14,749 nt of DNA. It comes from an uncultured Mycoplasmatota bacterium (GTDB taxonomy: Bacteria > Bacillota_I > Bacilli_A > RF39 > UBA660). Under the pieces are notes generated by a model, which was given only the letters and a program-made list of their open reading frames with translations, did no database searches and was not told the DNA's origin. Shown in pieces: positions 1 to 7,422 of this stretch (within the stretch, counting starts at the first letter, position 1; every line of letters begins with the position of its first letter). The DNA lies in contig CAMMBX010000017.1 in the NCBI GenBank assembly GCA_946494345.1, positions 1 to 14,749 on the forward strand, in the 5' to 3' direction. Both the position numbers and the translations under genes were made by a program.

Positions 1-1284
1 TTAAGTCTACCAGAAAATGGACATTTATTTAACAAATATACAAATGAACCAAATGAACCAGAATTAGATGATAATATGATCGCTGTAACTTATAATGGTG
101 CTAATTGGGTAAAAGCTGACACAACAAATAACAATTGGTATAACTACGAAGAACAGGAATGGGCTAATGCTGTAACAGTAAGTTCATCTAGTAGAAGTAG
201 TTATTTAAGTGCCGAAGCAGGGACAGTAATAGACATGGATGATATAGAGACAATGTGGGTATGGATACCAAGATATAGTTATAGTATAGGTAGTGTTGAT
301 GGAACAAATTATTATGGTAAGAAAGGTTGTTATTTAGAAAACGAACCAACTCAAGCTTTACCAGGAGAAATAGATGTAAGATTTGTATCAACTGATATCA
401 AAGATAGAGGAGCAGCAAAATATGTAACAACGGAAGGAGCAGGGGAATACTATACTCCTGATGCCTTTACTTTTGGTAATGAAGAGTTAAGTGGTATATG
501 GGTAGGAAAGTTTGAGACAAGTAGTAGTAATCCAAGTATTGAATATGTTGGAGGAAATATAACAGAATTAGATGTAATGATAAAACCAAATGTAACCAGT
601 TGGAGATATATAAATGTAAGTAATGCTTTCAATGTAAGTTTAAAAATGAATGATAATGGAAATAGATATGGTTTTAGTAGTGATGTGGATACTCATATGA
701 TGAAAAATAGTGAATGGGCTGCAGTAGCATATTTATCTCAGAGTAAATATGGAAAGTTAGGTAATACCAATTTTATAGGAGATAATAAGCCAATATATCA
801 AAATAAATCAGATCAATATATAACGGGATGCAGTTATGGTAATGTAAATCCTGGTAGTACTGATTTTGGATGTCAATATACTTATGATGTAGATATCAAT
901 GGAACTGGTGCTAGTACTACGGGAACAATCTATGGGGTTTATGATATGAGTGGTGGTTCTCATGAATATGTTATGAGTAATTTAAACGATACTATAGCTA
1001 ATAGTGGCTTTGTAGCAATGCCAGAATCTAAGTACTATGATGCATATTCTTCTACTGATGATTTACTTGCTTGTAATGGAAGTGAATGCTTGTCACATGG
1101 TTTAACTGAAACAAAGAGATGGTATAATGCTGATTATCTATTTTTGGATGATAATAGAGTTTTCTTAGTTAAAGGTGGTAGATATCTTAATGATGAATTA
1201 AATTCAATATTTCTTAGTATAGCAGCTGATAATAGTGGTGGTGTTCATACTGTTGCAACTTTTAGACTAGTTTTAGTTAAATAG
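1..1284 (+). CDS. Surface protein with formylglycine-enzyme-like (SUMF1-type) domain, 5' end outside window
   Basis: The reading frame is open from base 1, so the gene starts upstream; the ATG at 76 is an internal methionine, not a convincing start. The visible part reads as a secreted surface protein: rich in Asn, Ser, Thr, Tyr and Gly, with no membrane segment. Near residue 290 counted from the ATG at 76 is the block GVYDMSGGSHEYVMSN, which resembles the YDM-GN-WEW core of the formylglycine-generating enzyme/sulfatase-modifying (SUMF1) fold. The tail KGGRY...TFRLVLVK matches the RGG...GFR ending of that fold. Six cysteines are scattered through it. From memory, similar proteins with a prepilin-like N-terminus are abundant in uncultivated gut Firmicutes, but that N-terminus is not visible here. 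Catalysis is unlikely to be inferable; adhesion or display is as plausible. It ends at a hairpin shared with the convergent operon. Confidence 0.7.
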   Translation, partial: LSLPENGHLFNKYTNEPNEPELDDNMIAVTYNGANWVKADTTNNNWYNYEEQEWANAVTVSSSSRSSYLSAEAGTVIDMDDIETMWVWIPRYSYSIGSVDGTNYYGKKGCYLENEPTQALPGEIDVRFVSTDIKDRGAAKYVTTEGAGEYYTPDAFTFGNEELSGIWVGKFETSSSNPSIEYVGGNITELDVMIKPNVTSWRYINVSNAFNVSLKMNDNGNRYGFSSDVDTHMMKNSEWAAVAYLSQSKYGKLGNTNFIGDNKPIYQNKSDQYITGCSYGNVNPGSTDFGCQYTYDVDINGTGASTTGTIYGVYDMSGGSHEYVMSNLNDTIANSGFVAMPESKYYDAYSSTDDLLACNGSECLSHGLTETKRWYNADYLFLDDNRVFLVKGGRYLNDELNSIFLSIAADNSGGVHTVATFRLVLVK

Positions 1285-1289
1285 TTAAA

Positions 1290-1320
1290 AGAAACAAAGA
1301 TTTTCCTTTGCTTCTTTTTT
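1290..1320. terminator. Bidirectional intrinsic terminator between convergent genes
   Basis: A 10-base stem (1290-1299 with 1306-1315, one A/C mismatch) has a six-base loop and is followed by a run of T on the plus strand. On the minus strand the same hairpin is followed by TTTT. It lies between the plus-strand surface protein and the minus-strand activase gene, whose stop codon begins in the T run, so it probably ends both transcripts. Confidence 0.7.
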
Positions 1321-2270
1321 TACTCTTTTACTTTTAAGGCTCCTTTATCACATCTATTTCCCCAGTAGTCTAATATTTTATTATCTTTTTTAACTACTAT
1401 AATCTCACAGTGATTAGGACATCCTTTACATTCTATACCACTTGTTTCAAAGTTAGCATCTTTTATCTTGAAATTAAATTCTTTTTTTATTCCTGATTTT
1501 CTTGCTAGTATAGCACTACCTATAGCTCCCATTAAATGACCATTGGGATCTACAATAATATCTTCTTTTAAAAGATCTTCAAAAGCTTTTTTTACACCAA
1601 TATTTTTTGATACTCCTCCTTGGAATATTATTGGTCCAACTATTTTTTTACCTTTACCTACATTGTTAAGATAATTAGATGCTACACTGTAACATAGTCC
1701 TGCTATAATATCATTTCTTTTATAACCCATTTGGATTTTATGAACTAAATCACTTTCTGCGAAAACAGTACAACGGGCAGCGATATTTGTAGGATTTTTA
1801 CTAGTTAGAGCGATCTTTCCAAAGTCTTCAACGTTTAATCCTAAACGTTTGGCTTGACTAGATAAAAAACTTCCTGTACCTGCTGCACATAGGGTATTCA
1901 TAGCATAATCAGTTACAATACCATTATCAAGTAATATAATTTTAGAGTCTTGTCCTCCTATTTCTAAAATAGTCTTTACATCAGGATATTTTGATAATGT
2001 TCCAATAGCATGTGCAGTTATTTCATTTTTTATAGAACTTGCTCCTAACATAGTTCCTATTAGTTTTCTAGCAGAACCTGTAGTTCCTATTGACACTATT
2101 TTTAGATCTTTTGGTACCTGTTTTTCTAAATCTTTTAAAACATTTTTAACGGCTTTTATAGGATCGCCTTCAGTCCAAAGGTAAGTGCTTGCTAAAATAT
2201 TATTGTCATTATCAAGTATTACTCCTTTGGTTGATATAGAACCTATATCAATTCCTAGATATGCTTCCAT
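1320..2270 (-). CDS. BadF/BadG/HgdC-family acyl-CoA dehydratase activase-type ATPase
   Basis: 316-residue protein of the ASKHA ATPase fold, the family of 2-hydroxyglutaryl-CoA dehydratase activators. In characterised members a [4Fe-4S] cluster bridges a homodimer and ATP hydrolysis drives a low-potential electron into the partner reductase. Visible motifs: phosphate loop DIGSISTKG (8-16), GTTGSAR (62-68), EIGGQDSK (103-110). The two cluster-ligand contexts are present, LCAAGTGSFL (C128) and ARCTVFAESDL (C167). A C-terminal extension adds CKGCPNHC (C281, C284, C288) and C307, possibly a second metal site. It is the last gene of a three-gene operon, overlapping the preceding gene by 23 bp with its own AAGGAGG site at 2277-2283. 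Its natural substrate partner is presumably the two upstream products. ATPase/activase class is secure; the final reaction is unknown. Confidence 0.9.
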   Translation of the reverse strand: MEAYLGIDIGSISTKGVILDNDNNILASTYLWTEGDPIKAVKNVLKDLEKQVPKDLKIVSIGTTGSARKLIGTMLGASSIKNEITAHAIGTLSKYPDVKTILEIGGQDSKIILLDNGIVTDYAMNTLCAAGTGSFLSSQAKRLGLNVEDFGKIALTSKNPTNIAARCTVFAESDLVHKIQMGYKRNDIIAGLCYSVASNYLNNVGKGKKIVGPIIFQGGVSKNIGVKKAFEDLLKEDIIVDPNGHLMGAIGSAILARKSGIKKEFNFKIKDANFETSGIECKGCPNHCEIIVVKKDNKILDYWGNRCDKGALKVKE

Positions 2271-3336
2271 CTTTATCCTCCTTCTTAAACTTTAATAAAT
2301 CATAAAAGGCTTCAATTCTTGTATTTAACCCTTCAATACCTGTTTGTTCATCAAAAGATAGAAAGATAATTGGCATTTTGTTGTCTTTAGCAATATTCAT
2401 TATAATGGGCATGGCACCAATTTCTGGAGTACATCCTGTGGGCTTTATATGAATAATGCCATCATATTTATGTTTTTTTAACCAATAGACACGATAAACA
2501 TTATCAAGTCCATCAGCTCCTAATTTATATTTACAATACTTTCTAACTTTAAACTTTATATATTTTTCCATAAGTTTTTTTTGCCATAATAAATAACTTA
2601 AATTAGTAAACCTTTTTATCTCAATATTAAAACTTGCTAATAACTTTTCTAGTTCATAGTTAGAGAATGGTTCCATAGATGTATATAGTTCACCTATTAT
2701 ACCAACTTTTAAACAATCTTTAGGTTTATCTATTTTTACTTTTTTTAATTCTTTTTTGGTTTTATGATAGAGCATTGTTAATTTTAAAAGACTGTTTTCC
2801 TTGTTAGCTTTGCTAATAAAAGCATCTTTAATTTTTTTAAAACTATTCTTTTCTACTTCAAAGCCAACTCTTTTTCTAATATACATATCTATCTTATCTA
2901 AATAATATATGTAAAAAATAGTATTTATTATCTCTTTAATTAATTTTCTTTTTGTAAGATAAGGATTAAGCTGTAACATTATATTATATAATTCTTTAAA
3001 TCTAAAATGATCTTTTTCCATTATTTGATACATGGTAAAATTATATCCTAAATCTTTTAGAATGGTTTCTTGAACTTCAGCATAATATCTATATCTACAT
3101 CCTCCTCCTGCTTGAAAAAGAACAGTTGCGCCTTTATTTAAAGCTTCTATAAAATTACCTAAATTATATTTAAAAGGAATACATACAGTATCAGGACTAT
3201 TTTTAGAACCTATAGAAATTGTTTCTTTGGTTATTTTAGGCATTTCAATTACTTTTAAATGAGTTGTGTTAATAATAAGTTTTCTTATAGGATTAAAATA
3301 GTTTCCAAGTTGGGGAAATGCTACTAATTGTTTCAT
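2248..3336 (-). CDS. 2-hydroxyacyl-CoA dehydratase (HgdB-like) family protein
   Basis: 362 residues related to the D subunit/HgdB-like iron-sulfur proteins that accept electrons from HgdC-type activases. Putative cluster cysteines lie in conserved-looking contexts: C52 (VCIPFKYNLG), C80 (QAGGGCRYRYY) and C302 (IKPTGCTPEIG). The C-terminal block SFDEQTGIEGLNTRIEAF (327-344) matches the D-EQTGE-TR-EAF signature of the family. The middle (about 110-205) is Lys-rich and poorly conserved-looking. The start overlaps the stop of the upstream gene in an ATGA arrangement (4 bp), with AAAGGAGG at 3347-3354, indicating translational coupling. It is shorter than classical dehydratase subunits and closer to the domains found in very large fused activase-DUF2229-dehydratase proteins. 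Substrate unknown; a true CoA-ester dehydratase role is not supported by any CoA-transferase or beta-oxidation neighbour in this window. Confidence 0.82.
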   Translation of the reverse strand: MKQLVAFPQLGNYFNPIRKLIINTTHLKVIEMPKITKETISIGSKNSPDTVCIPFKYNLGNFIEALNKGATVLFQAGGGCRYRYYAEVQETILKDLGYNFTMYQIMEKDHFRFKELYNIMLQLNPYLTKRKLIKEIINTIFYIYYLDKIDMYIRKRVGFEVEKNSFKKIKDAFISKANKENSLLKLTMLYHKTKKELKKVKIDKPKDCLKVGIIGELYTSMEPFSNYELEKLLASFNIEIKRFTNLSYLLWQKKLMEKYIKFKVRKYCKYKLGADGLDNVYRVYWLKKHKYDGIIHIKPTGCTPEIGAMPIIMNIAKDNKMPIIFLSFDEQTGIEGLNTRIEAFYDLLKFKKEDKDGSISRN

Positions 3337-4238
3337 AGATGAATTCCTCCTTTTAACATATCTAAAAAACTTTCTAATCTTGTTATAACAGCGGTATTAT
3401 TAGTTAAATCTTCAAAAGTTAATAATAGTAAAGGATGTTTTTTCCTCTTTCTAATAATCATCTCATTAGAAAGAGAATCCGGTCCACAAGGGAATGCTGT
3501 TAAAATAATAGTGCCATCTACTTTATCTTTAAAATAATTGAAAGCGGCAAGATCTCTTTTGTTCATAGTAAAGTGAATTTTTTCTGATAATTTTTTTGAG
3601 TTAAATTCTATTAAATTTCTTGGTATTTGGTAACTATAGATAAGAGAGATATTATTTTTCTCTAGATAACTTGTAATACTTTTACCTATTAAATTATCAT
3701 TTAAAATATAAGGATGGCCTAGAAGAAGTATTTTTGTCTTATTACTATTTAAAGCGGCTTTAGCTTTCTTTTCTTCATTTTTATAATAATTATCTTCAAC
3801 TTCTTTAGCTTTTTTATAAGCTTCTAGAGATTCTATGATGCTGAATCCTAATTCTTTTCCTATCTTTATAAAGCCACTTTTTTCACTGTGATGATGTTTT
3901 ACATCAATATTATAGTTTAATATTTTTATATCAGGGAAAGTATTTCTTACTAAGTCATATAGACAGTTAAAATTAGTACATACTTGTTCTGTTTTAACTA
4001 ATGAATAAATTCTTGGTACTAAAATATAGTCACATTTGTCTTTTAATTCTCTAATATGACCTAGATATATTTTTAAGGCAAGACAAGATTCATCAATGCT
4101 TTTTTCTTTTCCTAATATTAGAGTTTTGGCTGTAGTATCATTACTTTCAACAACTTCTACTTTTAATTCATCAAAAAATGCTTTCCATAGATAGCCATAA
4201 TAATGGTAAAGCAGTGCTTTAGGAAGACCAATTTTCAT
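3333..4238 (-). CDS. DUF2229-type acyl-CoA dehydratase activase-related protein
   Basis: 301-residue protein whose N-terminus MKIGLPKALLYHYYGYLWKA matches the IGIPRAL-Y-YG-FW opening of DUF2229, a domain usually fused between activase and dehydratase modules. Putative Fe-S cysteines: C52 (DESCLALKIYLGH), C87 and C92 (CTNFNC), C251 (AFPCGPDS). The C-terminus (TFEDLTNNTAVITRLESF, 274-291) parallels the EQTGE-TR-EAF block of the next protein, so the two look like paralogous halves of one catalytic unit. First gene of the operon; its start is set by a weaker AGAAAGG-like site near 4250-4260. A promoter should lie in the 150 bp shared with the divergent thioredoxin-like gene, but I see no clear minus-strand -35/-10 pair. 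Function unknown beyond ATP-driven Fe-S redox chemistry by association. Confidence 0.8.
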   Translation of the reverse strand: MKIGLPKALLYHYYGYLWKAFFDELKVEVVESNDTTAKTLILGKEKSIDESCLALKIYLGHIRELKDKCDYILVPRIYSLVKTEQVCTNFNCLYDLVRNTFPDIKILNYNIDVKHHHSEKSGFIKIGKELGFSIIESLEAYKKAKEVEDNYYKNEEKKAKAALNSNKTKILLLGHPYILNDNLIGKSITSYLEKNNISLIYSYQIPRNLIEFNSKKLSEKIHFTMNKRDLAAFNYFKDKVDGTIILTAFPCGPDSLSNEMIIRKRKKHPLLLLTFEDLTNNTAVITRLESFLDMLKGGIHL

Positions 4239-4341
4239 ATTTTTATCATACCTTTCTTTATACTCTATGAGATAAATAGAAAATTTATATTAAATTTTTT
4301 CGACAATAAAATGAAATTTATGAGAAATTAATTAATATTAC

Positions 4342-4371
4342 TTAACTTTTTTATATGTTTAATGATATAAT
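4342..4371 (+). promoter_or_regulatory. Sigma-A-type promoter of the thioredoxin-like/PH-domain operon
   Basis: A perfect TATAAT (4366-4371) is preceded at 18 bp by TTAACT (4342-4347), a 4/6 match to the -35 box. A strong ribosome site AGGAGGG (4379-4385) and ATG 4392 follow directly, implying a short leader. Confidence 0.6.
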
Positions 4372-4391
4372 TAGGTGCAGGAGGGAAGTTT

Positions 4392-4940
4392 ATGAAAAAA
4401 GAGAATGTTGAAAAGATTAAGAGTGCTACTATAGTAGTTTTAATTTTAATAATAGTATTCGGCGCAAGTTATTTTACATCAGAATTACAAGAATGTGAGA
4501 ATGGAGGAAGTACTACTACAACTAGTGATACTTCTAGTAGTTCAACTGATACAACATCAACAAGTAGTGATATTCCAGAGGATGAACAAGGTGATTTGAA
4601 TGAAATTGATATTGATGAATATTTAGATCTTAAAAAGGGTAGTAAGGCTTCTATTATTTATATTGGAAGACCTACATGTCATTATTGTCAACAAATGGAA
4701 CCTATAGTTAAAAATATTGTTTATGAATATGGAATTAAAGTTAATTACTTAAATACTGATGAACTTGATGATGAAGGACAAGCTGATTTAATTGAATCTG
4801 ATGATTACTTTAGTGAAGGATATGGTACACCTTTATTACTTGTTGTTAAAGATGACAAGATTGTCGATATTCAAGAAGGTTATACTGATAAAGATACAAC
4901 TGTTAATTTCTTAAAAGATAATGGTTTTATTGATGAATAG
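4392..4940 (+). CDS. Membrane-anchored thioredoxin-like protein
   Basis: 182 residues. A short basic N-terminus is followed by one hydrophobic segment (about 12-28), then a Ser/Thr linker (about 40-60) and an acidic stretch, placing the domain outside the membrane. The thioredoxin-like domain has the redox motif CHYC (96-99) in GRPTCHYCQQMEP and a cis-proline candidate at P147 (YGTPLLLV). The hydrophobic segment has no lipobox cysteine at its end, so it is more likely a signal anchor than a lipoprotein signal. Probable role: thiol-disulfide exchange or reduction of exported proteins. The extracytoplasmic partner cannot be named from the window. The ATG is fixed by AGGAGGG seven bases upstream. 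The PH-domain gene follows eight bases after the stop and is probably co-transcribed. Confidence 0.82.
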   Translation: MKKENVEKIKSATIVVLILIIVFGASYFTSELQECENGGSTTTTSDTSSSSTDTTSTSSDIPEDEQGDLNEIDIDEYLDLKKGSKASIIYIGRPTCHYCQQMEPIVKNIVYEYGIKVNYLNTDELDDEGQADLIESDDYFSEGYGTPLLLVVKDDKIVDIQEGYTDKDTTVNFLKDNGFIDE

Positions 4941-4948
4941 AGGTATTT

Positions 4949-5380
4949 ATGGATAATAAAGAAATACTTTATAATCAACTTATTAACTTTAAAAGGAAAT
5001 ATCCTTTTACTATTGGTTGGCGCTTAAAGAAAAATTCCAGGATATTATTAGAACATTTACATGATGATGAAGTAATTAGATATGCTTTTTATGCTCAGAA
5101 AAATAATAGTTCTTTTGATATTTTAGGAACTGGTATAGTTGCTGTTACTAATAAAAGATTAGTGATAGCGAGAGATAGAGTTGTAATTGGTTATTTCTTT
5201 GATAGTATTACTCCTGATATGTTTAATGACTTAAAAGTAAGAAGTGGTATTATTTGGGGTAAGATAGTAATTGATACAGTTAAAGAACTGGTAATTTTAT
5301 CTAATATTAGTAAGAGTGCTTTACCAGAGATAGAAGAAGAAATAACTAGTGCCATGATGGAACTTAAAGATGAGAGATAG
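4949..5380 (+). CDS. Bacterial PH-domain protein (YokE-like)
   Basis: 143 residues, cytosolic, with no membrane segment. The central block GTGIVAVTNKRLVIARDRVV (60-79) is the strand-turn-strand typical of bacterial PH domains (YokE/bPH type: hydrophobic strand, TN-RL, hydrophobic strand). It is preceded by DDEVIRYAFYA and followed by two more amphipathic strands, then a C-terminal helix (LPEIEEEITSAMMEL) as expected for a PH fold. The N-terminal 35 residues are basic and helical. Such domains often serve as stress-linked or membrane-associated binding modules in bacteria, but no specific ligand can be inferred. A weak AGAGG ribosome site overlaps the stop of the upstream gene, consistent with an operon. 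The last codons form the left arm of a terminator hairpin. Confidence 0.65.
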   Translation: MDNKEILYNQLINFKRKYPFTIGWRLKKNSRILLEHLHDDEVIRYAFYAQKNNSSFDILGTGIVAVTNKRLVIARDRVVIGYFFDSITPDMFNDLKVRSGIIWGKIVIDTVKELVILSNISKSALPEIEEEITSAMMELKDER

Positions 5381-5394
5381 CTCTTGTCTTTTTT
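5366..5394 (+). terminator. Intrinsic terminator overlapping the end of the PH-domain gene
   Basis: AAAGA-TG-AGAG pairs with CTCT-TG-TCTTT around a four-base loop that includes part of the stop codon, and a T run follows. The stem therefore contains the last codons of the gene. The symmetric TG/TG interior mismatch weakens it. Confidence 0.5.
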
Positions 5395-5409
5395 CTTTGT
5401 AAAAGTTTA

Positions 5410-5440
5410 TTGACATGGGTGCTATACACGGGTGTATGAT
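5410..5440 (+). promoter_or_regulatory. Promoter of the GltD-like gene with 19-bp spacer
   Basis: A consensus TTGACA (5410-5415) and TATGAT (5435-5440) are separated by 19 bp, longer than the normal 17. A perfect dyad occupies the spacer. A long spacer with an internal dyad is the arrangement activated by MerR-family regulators; no such regulator gene is present in the window. Confidence 0.6.
5424..5437. promoter_or_regulatory. Candidate operator dyad ATACAC-GG-GTGTAT
   Basis: Perfect 6-bp inverted repeat with a two-base centre, lying between the -35 and -10 boxes and overlapping the -10 by three bases. Also visible is a direct near-repeat GGGTGcTAT / GGGTGtAT at 5417-5425 and 5430-5437. Position fits a repressor operator or a MerR-type activator site; the binding protein is unknown. 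Confidence 0.5.
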
Positions 5441-5463
5441 AGTAATAAATTGGAGGGGAAAAA

Positions 5464-6717
5464 GTGGCTGATATTATAAAAAAAGCAGAAGAGTGTTTAG
5501 AATGTGTTAAGGAACCTTGCCAAGTGGGGTGCCCTTTAAATAATGATACAAGAGGATTTATTAAATTAGTTAAAGAAGAAAAGTATGAAGAAGCTTATCA
5601 GTTATTATCTAAGACTACAGTATTATCATCTATTTGTGGAAGAATTTGTCCTAAAAGTAAGCAATGTGAAGGTAGTTGTATTAAAAGAAGAATTAAAGAT
5701 GGTAAAGCAGTAGAAATAGGTAAGATAGAAGCTTTTATTGGGGATATGGCTTTGAAGAATAATTGGACTACTAGCAGTTTAACTTTAAAAAATAAAAGGG
5801 TTGCAGTTGTAGGAGGAGGACCTAGTGGGCTAAGCTGTGCAGCTTTTTTAAGAAGAAATGGTTATAATGTTACTATTTATGAAAGACATAATTATTTAGG
5901 GGGACTTTTATATCATGGTATACCAAAGTTTAGGCTAGATAAAACTTTGTTAAGAAAAGTAATTGATAAGATTTTAGAGTTAGGTATAGATGTTAAATTA
6001 AATCAAAGTATTGGAAAAGACTTTAGTTTAGAGGATTTAGAAGATCAATATAATGCTGTATTTTTAGGATTTGGAGCGAATCTTTCTAGTAAGATGAATA
6101 TACCTGGAGAAGGTTTGAATGGGGTATATGGTGGTAATGAGTTATTAGAAACTGGTAACCATCCTGATTATACTGGTAAAACTGTAGTAATCAGTGGTGG
6201 TGGTAATGTTGCTATGGATGTTGCTCGTACTATAAAAAGAAAAGGTGCTAGTAAGGTTTATGTTATTTATAGGAGGAGTGAGAAGGAGGCTCCTGCAGAA
6301 GCAAATGAGATAAGGGAAGCGAAAGATGAAGGGGTAGAGTTTTTATTTCAAAATAATATTCTTGGTATTTATGGAGAAAAAAATGTAGAGAAAGTAGAAG
6401 TAATACAAACAGAACTTGTTAAAAAAGATGATGATGATAGATTATCTCCTGTTAATATAGAAGGATCTAACTATTATTTACCATGTGATTATGTAGTTAT
6501 GGCTATAGGAAGTCATCCTGAAAGTAATATTGTTAATAGTCTAGGATTAGAGCTTGATAAAAGAGGTAGAGTATTAATAGATAAAGATGGTCATACTTCA
6601 AAAGAAAAAGTATTTGCAGGTGGAGATTTAACAGGTACTAAAGGTACAGTTGCTTTTGCCTCACGTGCAGGAAGAAATTCTGCTTATGCAATTATGAAAT
6701 GTTTGGAGAGTGAGTAG
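5464..6717 (+). CDS. GltD-like FAD/NAD(P)-dependent oxidoreductase with N-terminal 4Fe-4S domain
   Basis: 417 residues starting at GTG 5464, chosen because GGAGGGG (5452-5458) sits five bases upstream and no ATG fits. The N-terminal domain holds eight cysteines (C11, C14, C19, C23, C58, C62, C68, C72) in the spacing of the two [4Fe-4S] clusters of glutamate synthase small subunit/dihydropyrimidine dehydrogenase. FAD-binding motif GGGPSG at 117-122; NAD(P)-binding motif VVISGGGNVAMDVA at 241-254 followed by the YRRSEKEAPA segment; C-terminal FAD segment VFAGGDLTGTKGTVAFASRAG (about 383-403). It is shorter than typical stand-alone GltA/GltD proteins (roughly 450 or more residues). No glutamate synthase large subunit or ferredoxin-type partner lies nearby, so it may be a stand-alone NAD(P)H oxidoreductase (SudA/NfnB-like) rather than a glutamate synthase subunit. 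Monocistronic: own promoter and terminator. Confidence 0.85.
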   Translation: MADIIKKAEECLECVKEPCQVGCPLNNDTRGFIKLVKEEKYEEAYQLLSKTTVLSSICGRICPKSKQCEGSCIKRRIKDGKAVEIGKIEAFIGDMALKNNWTTSSLTLKNKRVAVVGGGPSGLSCAAFLRRNGYNVTIYERHNYLGGLLYHGIPKFRLDKTLLRKVIDKILELGIDVKLNQSIGKDFSLEDLEDQYNAVFLGFGANLSSKMNIPGEGLNGVYGGNELLETGNHPDYTGKTVVISGGGNVAMDVARTIKRKGASKVYVIYRRSEKEAPAEANEIREAKDEGVEFLFQNNILGIYGEKNVEKVEVIQTELVKKDDDDRLSPVNIEGSNYYLPCDYVVMAIGSHPESNIVNSLGLELDKRGRVLIDKDGHTSKEKVFAGGDLTGTKGTVAFASRAGRNSAYAIMKCLESE

Positions 6718-6751
6718 TTGTGATAAAAACTAATAATAGTGGTTATTTTAC

Positions 6752-6808
6752 AAAAGATTCTATTATAGGTTAATCAGTTTATATAATCTATTTTATAGGT
6801 TCTTTTTT
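6752..6808 (+). terminator. Long AT-rich intrinsic terminator after the GltD-like gene
   Basis: AAAAGATTCTAT (from 6752) pairs with ATAGGTTCTTTT (to 6806) with one mismatch and one wobble. A second helical part (ATAGGTTA with TAATCTAT) closes the loop, and TTTTTT follows. It lies between the oxidoreductase gene and lemA. Confidence 0.5.
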
Positions 6809-6862
6809 CTTTACTATTAAAACTTTGTATATTAAAATTATATTAAGACAGAGGTGATGGTT

Positions 6863-7411
6863 ATGTGGATTTATATAGTTATTGTAATTATAGTTTTAAT
6901 TATTATTTATACTTTAGTTTTATTTAATAGTTTTGTGAGTTTAAATAATAAAGTAAAAGAAGCCTTTTCAACAATGGATGTTTATTTAAAAAAAAGATGG
7001 GATTTAGTTCCTAATTTAGTAGAAGTTGTTAAAAGTTATGCTAAACATGAGAAGGAAACACTAAAAGAAGTTGTAAGCTTAAGAGGTAATGTTTATGATG
7101 ATATGTCTAATGATGAAAAGATAAATACTAATATAAAATTATCTAGAGGCATTAGTAAAATTATGGCTTTAGCAGAGGCTTATCCAGAGCTTAAAGCTAG
7201 TGAAAATTTTAAAGATTTAAGTGATAAGTTAGTAAAAATAGAAGATGATATTGCTAATTCTAGAAAGTATTATAATGGGACTGTTAGAATCTTTAATAAT
7301 AAAGTAGAAATGTTTCCTAATAATATTTTTGCAAGGATTTTTGGTTTCAAGTCAAAGCCAATGTTTGAAGCGAAGAGTAGTGAAAGGAAAAATGTTAAAG
7401 TAGAGTTGTAA
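6863..7411 (+). CDS. lemA: LemA family protein
   Basis: 182 residues from ATG 6863. An in-frame GTG at 6854 lies inside the ribosome site GAGGTG (6851-6856), so 6863 is the better start, six bases downstream of that site. One N-terminal membrane segment (about 2-22) is followed by the LemA signature: NSFVSLNNKVKEAFSTMDVYLKKR then WDLVPNLVEVVKSYAKHE, a long helical bundle, and YYNGTVRIFNNKVEMFPNNI near the end. LemA proteins are membrane-anchored, with the helical domain most likely outside the cell; molecular function is not established. It overlaps the in-frame ATG of the next gene by one base and is clearly co-transcribed with the DUF2207 gene, a pairing seen widely in bacteria. Confidence 0.93.
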   Translation: MWIYIVIVIIVLIIIYTLVLFNSFVSLNNKVKEAFSTMDVYLKKRWDLVPNLVEVVKSYAKHEKETLKEVVSLRGNVYDDMSNDEKINTNIKLSRGISKIMALAEAYPELKASENFKDLSDKLVKIEDDIANSRKYYNGTVRIFNNKVEMFPNNIFARIFGFKSKPMFEAKSSERKNVKVEL

Positions 7412-7422
7412 TGGAGGATAAG

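Noticed and set aside
188..632. Two minus-strand ORFs inside the surface-protein gene
   Set aside because: Both are fully inside a long, well-formed plus-strand gene, have no ribosome site and read as low-complexity hydrophobic shadows.
1320..4238. Possible Mycoplasma-type code (TGA as Trp)
   Set aside because: Two genes in the minus-strand operon end in TGA exactly at tight overlaps with the next start, and Trp is encoded by TGG throughout.
4239..4391. Minus-strand promoter for the DUF2229-led operon
   Set aside because: TTGTCG and several TATAAA-like words exist but none are spaced correctly, so no promoter is called.
5464..6717. Naming the oxidoreductase gltD
   Set aside because: No large glutamate synthase subunit is present and the protein is shorter than usual; the same architecture serves SudA/NfnB-type enzymes.
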